NCBI GenBank assembly: GCA_964019415.1
Contig: OZ025875.1
Coordinates: 6,409,806-6,473,805, forward strand
DNA from: Ianthella basta
Lineage: Eukaryota; Porifera; Demospongiae; Verongiida; Ianthellidae
Direction of reading: 5' to 3'
DNA length: 64,000 nucleotides
Both the position numbers and the translations under genes were made by a program. The notes under the pieces were generated by a model, which worked only from the letters and a program-made list of their open reading frames with translations, made no database searches and had not been told where the DNA came from. Below are positions 12,789-40,051 of this stretch, piece after piece; position 1 is the stretch's first letter; every line of letters starts with the position of its first letter.

Positions 12789-14214
12789 CTAGTCTGACTC
12801 AAGTTCTGAGATGAGCTTATAGTAGCCCTCGGGCTGTTGTTCCATAATACAATGTTGGCAGTTGCGAAAGTTCCACAATTTGTGAAACTTTTCCACCTAC
12901 AGATTCAAAAAGGGCACCAAACAACAAGCAGTGGCACTGTAAGAGTAGAACTGCAGGTGTATACAAACACTTGTAAGTGTAGAATAGTGTAATCAGTCCC
13001 AAAGTTCCCCTAAAATCTTCCTTCATTCTCCAATTATCTACATTATCTCCAGTGCTGAACAGAAATGGGATTTTTCTTGAGCAGTCACATAGCAAAGACG
13101 TGTAAGTTAGTGAGACGTCTTGACCTCAAGGGTCTTCGCCAGTCATTTATTGACTGGAGAAGACCCAGAAGGTTGAAATGTCTTACCAATTTACCTGTCT
13201 CTGCTGCATGGCTGCTCAATTAGTAATGACACTTTAAATCTTCCTTTGTATTGACAGATAGTTGACACTGGATGCTATGCTGAACATGTCTGCTACATGT
13301 ATACCAGGGTTAGTGTCTCAAGGAGGCCGGGGCCTGAGCTAGCTCTATGAAGTGGCAAACAGTGGCGATCATCCTCTCTAGTCATCCTTCAAATATGCAT
13401 TGAACCACAGACAGCTGTTTAGGACAATTAAGGTGCACTAATGAGCTTCAATTAGCAGCCAAAACAGCTGTCTGTGGTTGTTACAGTACATCATTGGTGG
13501 ATGACTACTGGGGATAACCAACGGCACCACTATCCCCCAATGTCACAGATACACCAATACTGGTTCAGCAAGCTGATTCAGCGTAATATCCACCAAAGAT
13601 CGAGGATCTTTGAATCCAGTGATTAGCCATCTGCTAACCCAACTGAACTATACAATACATGCACTGTAGTGGCCTAATGCTAGGGACTGATGCTACCGTT
13701 CCAAGTGTCATTTGCATGAAGACAACTGAAGGCCCAGAAGGAGGTGATGCAATGTGCATGATGTCACAAGGGCTCACCGGCCAGTGGTAGAAGCGTGTTA
13801 GAAACAGTCGACAGAACAGACCATGCGTGACAATTATGGCATTGTCACCACAGAGACCTGCAGTGGAGGTGTACGGGACAGGTGGGGGGGAGGGGGGGAC
13901 AGGTGCACTGGGAACAGGGAGTCAAGTGGGTGGGACAGGTGAGGGGACAGGTGAGGGGACAGGTGAGGGGACAGGTGAAGTGAATGGGTAGAGGGTGATC
14001 TAGTAGGGTTCTTCGGGAGCAAGAAGGGTTCTGTACCCTCCAAAAACAGCCTACAGAGAACACTGCACACACACACACACCACACACACCTTTCTGCATG
14101 TCCCTATACAGTGTTTCCAAAAAGGTGGATACTCTATCAAACACGTCAGCACCACTGCAGACAGGAGGCCACACATGTTAGCAATAACTGACATTACAAG
14201 TGTGCATATACTCA

Positions 14215-14265
<51 letters not shown>

Positions 14266-14861
14266 ACACACTGCACTGCTCAGTCTTACCTTTCACCAGT
14301 GGGAAACCTGTAATAGAATGCACCGATTCTCCTTCTCTCCACCATTACATTCTGCATTTGGTTGGGGTCTTGGAAGTTGCCCCATTCCTGCTCACGTATG
14401 CGAGGATCTTCTCTATAGTACAAGACCTGAGAGAAAGCAAGGGTGGAGTGGGGGTGGGGCAGGGGATGGAGTGGGGGGCGAAGTGGGGGTGGGGCAGGGG
14501 ATGGAGTGAGGGGCAGGGGGCGGAGTGGGGGTGGGGCAAGGGCAGAGTGGGGTGGGACAGGGGGTTGAGCAAATGAGGATGGCAGAGGGTGTGTACTTTA
14601 AAGGCAACTGCAGCTGTGAAGACAATAAAAGTGTAAAGCACATGTTTACTTGTATAGCTGAAACCGAAGTAAACACACATACACGCACACACACACACAG
14701 CTCACCTGTTCGTCATGGAAGCCTTCCCTGAGGTACTTGTGCGTCTGTCTGGACCGCACAAAAGGAGATACATAGAAGCTGACAGTCTCACTCCCAACCA
14801 TGTCCTGCAAGACCTTGCCTGCTTCCTGCCACAAAGATATAGAATAAGATACGTACGTACA

Positions 14862-14892
<31 letters not shown>

Positions 14893-14906
14893 GTGTGTGT
14901 GTGTGT

Positions 14907-14957
<51 letters not shown>

Positions 14958-17913
14958 TGTGTCTGTCTGCATAGCTATACACTACAAACAAGCCAATTTT
15001 GAAAGAAGCACGCCACAACAAACACGCACAATCTCACAGTTCTAATCTTCTCACATACATGACATCTGCCAACACTCCCCACAAAACTATTCCCTCCCTC
15101 ACACCCTCCATCTTTCCCCCACCCTCACCACACCTACTCTCACACCCACCCCCACACCCACCCTTGCCTGCTCCTTCCCACGATCAGTCAACTCTAGCTT
15201 GCAGTCAGGGACATACTCATAGATGGACGGGTCCACATTGCCTTGAGACTGTGTGGGCAGAAAAGGGAGGGGCAGTCAGTGGGTGGGGCAGTACGTGCAT
15301 CCTAGAAGTACCACTCATCAATGTGGCAGTGCCATACAGCAATTGGCCCACACTATTGTACAATGTCATGTGAACACTAGAGGCTCCCAATCTATACACA
15401 GTGTCCTTCACAAGTGCTTGCATTACATGTTAAGGGCTACAGATTACGTAGCACATTACAAGGAGTGGGTTGGTGCACCAGTGGTCCTACCTCGCCATGC
15501 CTGATGAGGATGATGCGTTTGGGGTAGGCGGCTAAATGACGTTTGGCTCTCACCATGTCCAGTCTATGGGAGGAGAGTGCAGTGTGGGAGGGGAGGGAGG
15601 GGAGCGGGGGAGTGCGGCATATGACTAACAAGGGAATCACATCGCTACTACAACCAAAGTAAGTCGTGTGTGCGTCATTCAACAAGTTGATGTGTGCGCA
15701 CTGTCACTGCACATAATGCCATGCAAAGACACTCAGATACTAGCACATGGCTCACAAAAACATATGTGTTTGTGTGAAATTCCATAGTACCATTCATAAC
15801 TGCCATAAGCAATCGTCGAACATTAAATATAGACTAGTCGATTACATAATCAGAATAAAGCAGTCTTATCACAGTCACGTGACAGGAATACCTGCCAATT
15901 ATGTGTTCATCACACGCCATGTATAACTTTCCCCAATACACACACCACAGTGTAGAGACACGACTCAATGAGACTGGAATGTGATAGCAAAGGATGGAAG
16001 GACTTGACTACCACAGGAATTGCCTTGTGACTACATTCAACCCACACAATGTAGACAAACACACAATCTTGTGAACTACCAGGTTGTCTGGCCAGCTAGA
16101 CCCTCCCCTCCACTTGTTTACCAACCTCCATTCCCCACAGTACTCCTTTGATTGCTTTTGTTTACTAAACCACACATGCTTTAGGCTTCAAACTTGGACA
16201 TTCCACTGCTTATCCCAAGGTCTACCAGTGCTGGAAAAATTGGATCATCAACACGTTTAGAAAATAATAGGTGGGCTCACTTTGGAATTATTAATAGTCC
16301 CATTGCACATTACTGTGAGTTTGTTGGACATTGAAATAAGGAAAACTGCCATGAACAGCAGAACAAATTACAAATCATCCTTTCTTTCCTTTCCATGTGT
16401 AGTTCCGAACGTTATCTTTCAAATTACAAATCCTTACAAGACTACATAACCACAAGACCTCATAACCACATATAAGGTGACAGCAATGTGTCATCCCGTA
16501 CTTTACTGTACAGTGACAAACGTATACAGACAGATCACGGAAGGCACCAGTCCAGCTCGTTCGCCCCATACAAAGAAACATACAGGTTAACTTTCGGTGA
16601 GACATGGTATACACAAGTACAAACAATACCAGATGTCTAACAATAGCACTGCTGCACACACTCATGAGAGACAACTTTACACTAACTCAGCAGTGGCATA
16701 TAACATAATTGAGCTATGAATACTGTATATTACAGCCAGACAGTGGATCCTACTTATACATACATACATACATACATACACATAAGGGCCACCTGTACGC
16801 ATATGTGCTTCTATCTGCCCCATATAGTATAGAACTGCCCTAGTATATATGTAATGCACAAATGCAATGAAGCTACCTGCCATATATAGCAGCCAGGTTA
16901 AGGGTGACACATGTGACCGGTTTGGACCAGTTCTACTATACTCCAGCCACGCAACTTACTGGTCCACCAGTGTGTCCACTTCAACATGAGTCACGGAAGG
17001 CACTAGTCCGGCTCGTTTCCGCAGGTCATCCAAGGCCTCCAGCAGTGCCAGGCGATCACCAACCTTCGCTATACCCATCTCCTTCAAATGCTCCTCCTCC
17101 AAACGCAGCAACACACTACCTTTGCTGATGTTCTGCTCATCAAATATACGCAACATGCTGTCGGTATCTGGAAGCTGTACCTCGTCAGAGAGCCATGTTC
17201 TAATGTCTTCCCTTCCCCATGTCTTAATGCTGAAGTCGATTGGGGGTGTCTCTGACGCGGGGTAGATTTGTGGTGAGGGCTGGCGTTCGTGGACTGGTGC
17301 TAGAATGTCCTCCGATCTAGCCCCACTTAAACCTGATAGAGCAAATGGAGAACAGAGTAGTCTATACACAAATAATGTATTGTGAACTACCTCAGATCTC
17401 CACACAATAAATGTTTTTGCTATGTATTACTTTACATGCCTACATTAAGAACAACATGACCATTTTATCTGTTCCAAGACTAGTCAGAAATCATTGCAAA
17501 TAAATTACTCCATCTTTATGATCACATTAATATTTAATACATGAAAATACATATAATACAAAAGATGACTGCAACAGTTAACTTTCACCTACAATGGTGG
17601 TGCTTCACCGGGTGCTATCAGTAAACAATGTGGAAGTGCCTGTGCTCCACAGCTGTGTGCCATCAACCTGCCTCACACACTCCACATCACATTCACCCTC
17701 TTACCGCCAACCCTAAAAAGTTACCTTGCAGGGACAAGATAGAATCGCTCTATCTAGCTAGTTACCTCCAATCTCTTGCAGGCGCTCACCTCTGGTGGGA
17801 AATGGAGTGTAGAAAGTGTGGATCTTTGTTAGAGTACTGGGAAGCCTCGGGTACTCAATGTCGATACTTGGACGCTTTAGAACGTCCACAGTCGGTCGCT
17901 TTGTATTCGCCAT
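12789..17913 (-). CDS. SAM domain-histidine phosphatase fusion (DET1/AT74-type phosphoglycerate mutase-like)
   Basis: Exons in transcript order: 17913-17766, 17332-16960, 15563-15491, 15248-15162, 14825-14706, 14426-14290, 14154-14090, 13857-13778, 12896-12789. They join in frame into 397 codons (396 residues). Residues about 85-155 form a SAM domain (TWGREDIRTWL, LLRLEEEHLKEMGI, GDRLALLEAL). From about residue 185 a histidine-phosphatase fold follows: catalytic LIRHGESQGNVD (residues 193-204), SPFVRSRQT, REQEWGNFQDP, YYRFPTGES, ADVFDRV, second catalytic His in IIVTHG, then a C-terminal WNFRNCQ segment. These motifs match the plant AT74/yeast DET1 phosphatase family rather than glycolytic mutase or UBASH3. 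Protein context via SAM (oligomer or scaffold binding) is inferred; substrate unknown. Confidence 0.85.
13111..13185. mobile_element. Foldback (hairpin) element 1
   Basis: Near-perfect inverted repeat: GGGTCTTCGCCAGTCA and TGACTGGAGAAGACCC separated by a 5-base loop, with the outer arms also pairing. It lies in the last intron of the SAM-phosphatase gene and resembles MITE hairpins. Confidence 0.65.
13379..13507. mobile_element. Foldback (hairpin) element 2
   Basis: Ends TAGTCATCC...GGATGACTA enclose a perfect inner inverted pair CCACAGACAGCTGTTT / AAACAGCTGTCTGTGG. Same intron as foldback 1; no coding capacity. Confidence 0.62.
13556..13650 (-). repeat. Possible tRNA-derived (SINE-like) fragment
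   Basis: On the minus strand TAGTTCAGTTGGGTTAGCA resembles a Pol III box A, followed about 30 bases later by GGATTCAAAGATCC, a degraded box B. No intact cloverleaf, so it is not called a tRNA gene. Confidence 0.28.
13926..13980. repeat. 13-bp minisatellite (GGGGACAGGTGAG)
   Basis: Four or so tandem copies near SAM-phosphatase exon 13857-13778. In the transcript it is a C/T-rich tract between exons 7 and 8. Confidence 0.75.
14219..14262. repeat. (GT)n microsatellite
   Basis: Perfect TG run between SAM-phosphatase exons 14426-14290 and 14154-14090. Confidence 0.88.
14436..14570. repeat. G-rich imperfect minisatellite next to splice acceptor
   Basis: Repeats of GGAGTGGGGGTGGGGCAGGG type on the plus strand. 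In the transcript sense it is a C/T-rich tract ending just before the acceptor of exon 14426-14290. Multiple G4-G5 runs could form G-quadruplexes on the non-coding strand. Confidence 0.75.
14862..14962. repeat. (GT)n microsatellite
   Basis: Long GT run with a few GC steps in the intron upstream (sense) of SAM-phosphatase exon 14825-14706. Confidence 0.88.
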
Positions 17914-19093
17914 TGAATCGTACCGCCTAATTAGAACCGAATGCAACCGAATGGGTAAGAATCACCAAGTTCCAGCTGAGATTCCAGACAATTAGCTACC
18001 TCTGATACGCAACACTCGCTAACAGCACTCGAAAGAGACCACAAACTCTGATACAAGTTACCTTTCAGTCCAGAGTGTAGTTCCGCACACAATCACGTGC
18101 TTTCATGAGAATTTCTATAATAAAATGCATGCTTTCTGTGGTTGGGGAATTCCCTATTCGTGGTGTTGTCCCCGCCCCCACGATCTGTTTACGTACTCGG
18201 TGCTCTCTGAAACGCTGTCGAGGAAGGCCAAGTGGACGGTCGGAGAAGGCCAGGTAAGGAACTCTCAACTGTGGGCAGTGGATACAGAGGGTAGAAGAGT
18301 GCTACCAGTGTATAGAATGCCGTAGAAGTGTGGTTCTCGTCACACGGGACGCAACCCCCTCCCCAGTGACTTCGAATTCTACAGTAATAGCCATTGATCC
18401 TCATTGAGAACACGTTCTAAAAGGACGTACGTGTTTTCGTTGTCTCCTCTTTACTGTCTAGCGATTGTCCTTCCGCACGAATCATTAGCAAAGTGAATTG
18501 TTTGAAGGTGGTTATGTCTTGATAGCAAACAGCCTATATGTAGGAACAGCCAATCTGGCAACACGTAGGATGACCCTACTACTTAAGGATGTAGGAAATG
18601 CGGCCATTGTTCGCACATTAATTCTTATCCGACTACGGCTGTTGTGGCTCAGCTGTCTGAATGCCATACAGCCCCCCCCCCCCCCCCCCCCAATGGATGA
18701 CATCACGTGTGTGTGTGTGTGTCTGGCTAACCAATCATAATAAATGTCCTGAATTGCGAAAGTCATTTTAAGTAATGCTCTGAGTGTCTTCATTTGAGAG
18801 TTACTATGTTTGGATGGTGATGGACATTACTGGCAAATTTGCATCTTGAGGTGTATTGGCGAACATGGTTTGAAAGCGTATTTCATTCTATTTTGTGTAC
18901 TAGACAGTGTTGGTGTTGATTGTGAGTAGAGCATGGATGGAGGAAGGGGCACAACTGCTTGTAGTCTGTAGCTGTAAGAGGCTATCTTTGTACAGGTGTT
19001 GTGTGTGTGTGGTCCAGTGTGGTGTATGTAAGTGTGTGTGTTGTTATTAAGACCGTGTGTTGCTGCTTTCACTGTCACATTGTGCACTTGTTT

Positions 19094-19127
<34 letters not shown>

Positions 19128-19305
19128 ATGTACATATATACAGTATATGTATTAATATGCATATGTATTCATGTGCTTGCGTATAATTATGTCTTTGTGT
19201 GAGTATCTTGACTATTTTATTGTGTCTTGTTGTCGCAGGTGATCCCTAAAGTAGTCACCTTTCCTGGGTCAACATAACTCTGTCTCTTGCCGGGCTGTCA
19301 GCACC
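17914..19305. promoter_or_regulatory. Divergent SAM-phosphatase / FRY upstream region with probable FRY 5' UTR exon
   Basis: Head-to-head interval. A GC-box-like CCCCGCCCCC lies at about 18170. A good plus-strand donor (GGCCAG|GTAAGG, about 18252) and an acceptor at 19239 (GTCGCAG|GTG) suggest a non-coding first FRY exon spliced to the exon that carries the start codon. A 20-base poly-C tract lies at 18672-18691. No convincing ORF is present. Confidence 0.45.
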
Positions 19306-35151
<15,846 letters not shown>

Positions 35152-36054
35152 GTGGAGTGTATAATACATACATACATCGATTGGTTGCAGTAGAGTTTTG
35201 CAAGTTAATGTCGGAGTCGAGGCTGCTGCACATAGTAGCACACATTGCTGAAGTTAAGAGTGGTACAGTGGTATTCTACAGTACATGCAGTATACCACTC
35301 TGCATATGGCATGTGCTGCATTTTTATGTACGTATGTGCTGGAGTATACACGTAGTGCCTCTCCTACTCCTTGTATAAGACAATATGGTTATTTGTACTG
35401 TACAGCAGGCACACACACACACACACATAGTGTCAGAGAGAACGTCTTGGTCTGTTTAATATGGTATGCTTTGCACACGATTGCCAGTAGATGCTGTGGT
35501 CCAGCAGTGGTACTCAGCCTTAGTGTATTCTCCATTGATGGCCTAAATGGGACCATTGTGCATTGTGGTGGCTCTGTATCCTTGTTCTCCCAAAATAATG
35601 TACCTCACCATTTAAAGCCACTATTGAACTTTCCGTGCTTCTCCACTTTGACAGTCTTGGTGTATGTCCAACACACACATACTCAACATGAGATATGTTG
35701 CTTTTAAGCATTATTCCACTTCACGTTTGTACACTTTTGAGATAGTGTACACACATTGTTTGGGTGTGAGCTGAATAACGCATAAATGCACTTTCTCCAA
35801 TTGTGTTCCATATTCGTGTGACATACATAATGGAAGCTATAGGACATACGTATGTGTATAGTAAAGGAGTTCATTTAATTAGAATCTAGGTACTGTTTGG
35901 TGTAACAGAAATTATATTGTTTGAGGAATAAATGGATGACACTGCTATGTTGTCCTATGCCTACTTTATGTGAATGATGCAGAGAACCTGCACATCCACA
36001 ACATGCATACACACTCTCACACAGTTTATGGTCACTGACTTCCTAAAGACCGTT
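35152..36054. other. Intergenic region after the last FRY exon
   Basis: No coding signal recognised. A plus-strand AATAAA at 35927-35932 could serve FRY; a short CA run lies at 35410-35427. The minus-strand receptor gene A ends at 36055. Confidence 0.5.
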
Positions 36055-39000
36055 CTATTCTGCTTTCATACCCTGCCTTATTTTCTGGTACTCATTCTTC
36101 TCCATTGTCCAAGGGTCCAATGCTTGGTACGGTGACCTCAGATTTGTATTGTTTGCTGCTGAAAGCCCTTCGGTGCAGACCTCTGCATATGTCCCAGCCC
36201 TTCCTTCCTCCATTTGTGCTGGACTACCAACATCATTGTAATAAGTGTGCCTTGAGGCAGTGGTACTTGTCCCTGTCCAGTGGTTCGCACTTCCCCTTTC
36301 ACTTTCTGGCTGAATGCCTTCAGTGGTGCGCATCGGCAGCTCTTTGCGATCTGTGTTTCTCTGTTTTACTTGTCTTAGTTTATTGACAGTCACTGCTAGA
36401 GCGACTGCAAGTACAGCCACATAAGTAATGAGGAGTAGGACTGCCACAATCGGGGAGAGGATGGCTAGGAGGAGGGGGTTGCTAGAGGGGGCCGTGGAGG
36501 GGACTGTGGAGGGGACTGTGGAGGGGGCTGTGGAGGGGGCTGTGGAGGGGGCCGTGGAGGGGACTGTGGAGGGGGCTGTGGAGGGGACTGTGGAGGGGGC
36601 TGTGGAGGGGGCCGTGGAGGGGGCCGTGGAGAGGGCCGTGGAGGGGACTGTGGAGGGGACTGTGGTGGGAGCTGTGATGAGTGAAGGGGAAACATGAATG
36701 ATAAGTTATGGTATACCTGCAAACATACTATTTTTCACTATCTTCCGCTTCTGCAATGGTGTACATGCACTGTATGGAGGTTAGACAGTTTGGAATGTAT
36801 GTAGCATATTGGCCTTAAATGTCTGCATTTATCTGCCTCCTGCACTCACCAACTATACATGTTTATCAGTCTGTTTAATATAACTTTTATAGAGTTCTCC
36901 TCGTTCTGTTTGTGCCAAGTATGTTTAAATGGGAATGTTGACTGAAATTATACAGTGATTTATGGTAGCTGCAAAGGGGGTACCCACATTGCAACTGATA
37001 AAGGCCTGTCATAGTGTAAAAGTTCCCCTGCCAAATTAGTTCCCCCGGGCCTAAAACGGCAGCGATGCGCTTGCTGGGGAACCAATTTGGTTGCAGTTAT
37101 GATTCCGGGGGGCCTACTTTGGGGGGCGTCCAAATTTGGCATGACAGGCCCTTTTGGGGCGGAACCTTTATTCTCATTGAAAGGTCTGCCACGTGATTAA
37201 CGCTCAAGAATCTTCCCCACCCAAATTCCTGGACGTGGTAATGAATCTCCTTTGAATTACTGTATTCCATGTACATTATTAATAGTTAGTGGAATTCTAT
37301 TGTGTTCACTAGGAGCTGGTCAGTTCTATCCCACTTCAATCTCTTGTGATAGTGATCCTCTTTAAATGGAGTGAGAATGTTGGAACTAAGAAACTAGAAA
37401 TATTTGGTTGCCTGATCTAATGTGTGTGAAGTGAATCAGTGAATCAATGAAGCGCTCTGCAGGTCTCCTTTACAGGAGGTAGCCAGTACACATACGACAA
37501 AAAGACACAAAGTTAGCATACCAGCATAATCTATTGTCATGATCAATAGCTAATTGCATTAGTGTTACATTAGCTATAATACTACTTAAAATACTCATGC
37601 CATCTCTTGTGTAAGTGTGAGTGTAATGTGTATGTGATAGCTGATTCTTATCCACCAGTTTTGGAACATGTACCTGTATACATACCTATCCATATTTGAA
37701 CTCACTTGCTTCTGCAGTAGTAACACTCTCCACTGCTGGTGCTGCACTCCTCCTACCACTGTCAAGTGCCCATGCTGTAATCCTGTACTGAGCACCTGGT
37801 ACTACAGGGCTAATTGTAACTTCCCCCCTATTCATACGTAGGCGTACGTTCAAATGATCTCCTATCATTGGTATACCAAAGCGGAACACTTCATTCCCTG
37901 TAATCACGCGAGTCATTCTCCCATTCCTCCTTTCCACTTCATATTCCACTGATGAAATTGTCTGTTCCTCAATCCTGAGATTTGGAATATTGAGGGGACC
38001 TGAATAACAGAATAAGCATTTTGTCACTACATACACAGCTCCTTCAACAACACTACTTGCTTATGCAGTAACTAATGTTGATAAATTAGTTTGGCACTGT
38101 GAGTAGATTGTGATAAGGGTATTTCAGTGCCACTTATGTTGCTGTTCTGATTTTCTAAGTATAGTCACTTCCCCCCTATTCATACGTAGGCGCTCGCGGG
38201 AGAACTTTGCGAACAACTGTTTTGCACTTCTCTTTGTATATATAAATTATGATGTTTATTGTATTACGTATAATAATAATATAATGAAACATCGCAGTTG
38301 GAATAGTCCAACCAGATGTGTTTGCAGCCATTTGTGCTTTTGAACTCACTGAGTACTAAGGATGTAGACGATCCATTCAATAGGCACTGAAATGCCGCCC
38401 AACTGGTGCCTGCAAAATCTATTCATACTACTTGTCACTCAGGCTCTTTGTGCCCTCAAGTTTTATGCTCTAAGTCCTGCAGACACCTCTTGGTAGGTAT
38501 GTAACTACTACATAGTCTTCCTACATGATGGGCTGATAGTACGTATATGTTACCCAGTCGGTAGACCAGCAGTGTTGGTGGTAAGTGTTTCCATACAGAT
38601 ACTAGACATCATGATAACATACTGGAGCACTATGGCCTTAATTGCTGGATACGGTACATTTATGAGAAAGGAGTTACAGAAGAAGCTATTGACTTTGGTA
38701 GATTTGTTGTGTTATATTTTATCGCGATATGCAAATGAACGCAGATGGACTACTGTCCATGCAGTACTGTACATACAGTACCATTCAGCTAGAGAGGATT
38801 TTCCTGCTAGCATTTCAGTGAACTCACTGTTGCCAGAGATGAAGAGGTAAAAGTAATTTTCCTCATTATTGCAGAACGCTTCCCTGTTCTCAAAAGTGCC
38901 AGTTGGATCCACTGCCAAAGTTGTTGTAGTTCCGTCTCTTGTCTCAATCACTCCCCCAGTTTGTGGGATTCCATTTATTGTGAACTCAGCTGTTCCACTG

Positions 39001-40051
39001 CTGACAGTGCAGGTGATCCTCCCAATCCCATCTGGACCAGATATCTGTTGTAAATCAGTTATGGGGAACTCACGAGGTATGAGTCTCCCATAGCTGTGGA
39101 CAACACGACCACCTACAGGCATGGTTTAGGGCATACTGAATGTAAAGTACAGTACAACAATTCACATGACGTTTGTTCACTTGTTATACAGCTGTAGTAC
39201 TAGGCAAACATACCGCTAACACTGAGTGTGAAGTTCCCATTAGCTTCCTGTCCCCCTGTAGCTGTCACCTGACAGGTGTATGTCCCTCCATCACTTGTGG
39301 AAGTCGTGTTAACAGTCAGGATGTGTTCATTGTAGACCTTTCTACCATAATACCCTTCTACTTCACATGGTCCATTTGGACAGGTCCAGGTGTAGCTGAG
39401 TGGTGTTCCAGAAAGTAGACCAACAACCCGACAGACTAAAAGTAGTGGAGTTCCAAGCTGAACTGATTCATTGGATTCAATGGTATCACTGCGTGTATAT
39501 CCATCAATAACAACCATTGGTTGTCCTATGTATCCACAGTAAGGAATAAATAATGGTTCTAATTGGAGCAACATGGCATCATGTATACTGTATACAGTAT
39601 ACATGGATATGTGGAGTATATGAATGCATACTAGCTGCAGGTGTACACAAATGAAAGTTGCGACATTGGAACTTTTATGTTTTAGAATCTTGTGAAACTC
39701 TACTGTTGCATCACAAATGTAAGCAACAGTAAAGTTGGCACTCACACATTAGGAAGTTGCCAAGATAGGTGGCTGAAAGGGTTAAAAGTGTGATTTTTCT
39801 GTATAACGTCTAGTTTGTCTTGATCTATCCTCATTTCTTGGACCATGGTTTTATATACCCCATAGTATGCATAGAAGAGAAAGTTACGTATATTTGGTAA
39901 GTGTTGGTTTGATAACTGTTCACTGTTGTGGCGTATTCCTTAATCCAACATTTTTGTTGTACTCCTTCTCACCTTCTGCTGAGTAACAGACATGTAGCAG
40001 TCCAGCTGCATAAAGAAGTAGGCACCACACTGAACCTGCTCCTGTTCCCAT
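36055..40051 (-). CDS. Ig/FN3 receptor A (type I membrane protein with long mucin-like stalk and ITAM-like tail)
   Basis: Exons: 40051-39973 (signal peptide MGTGAGSVWCLLLYAAGLL), 39525-39214 (Ig1), 39112-38828 (Ig2), 37999-37706 (FN3), 36671-36055 (stalk, TM, tail); 1587 nt, 528 residues, all joints phase 1. Ig1 has the core LVCRVVG...YTWTC...DGGTYTCQV; Ig2 has ITCTVSSG and a late Cys (EAFCNN); the FN3 has PGAQYRITAWALD. The stalk is about fifteen TVPS/TAPS units encoded by a 12-bp repeat, likely O-glycosylated. The TM helix (VAVLLLITYVAVLAVALAV) is followed by a tail with YAEV and YQALDPWTMEKNEYQKI. The second FN3 of B, D and E is absent. Ligand and function unknown; the design resembles immune-type receptors. 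Confidence 0.82.
36480..36671 (-). repeat. 12-bp coding minisatellite (TVPS/TAPS stalk)
   Basis: About 15 tandem 12-bp units of GGGGCTGTGGAG/GGGGACTGTGGA type on the plus strand, encoding Ser-Thr-(Ala/Val)-Pro in gene A. The other family members carry only one to three units at the same place. Confidence 0.9.
38161..38192 (-). pseudogene. Fragment of FN3 exon in gene A intron
   Basis: About 30 bases, including CCCCCCTATTCATACGTAGG, match the FN3 exon of gene A (37806-37844) almost exactly, followed by unrelated sequence. A stray partial duplication. Confidence 0.6.

Noticed and set aside
18065..18268. Minus-strand 67-codon frame upstream of the SAM-phosphatase gene
   Set aside because: No recognisable protein, and it overlaps the probable FRY promoter and first exon.
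36960..37142. GC-rich block with CCCGGG and CCGGGGGG runs in receptor A intron as a missing FN3b exon
   Set aside because: No FN3 motif (no LNWLPP or LERNRVY) in any frame; possible unrelated repeat only.
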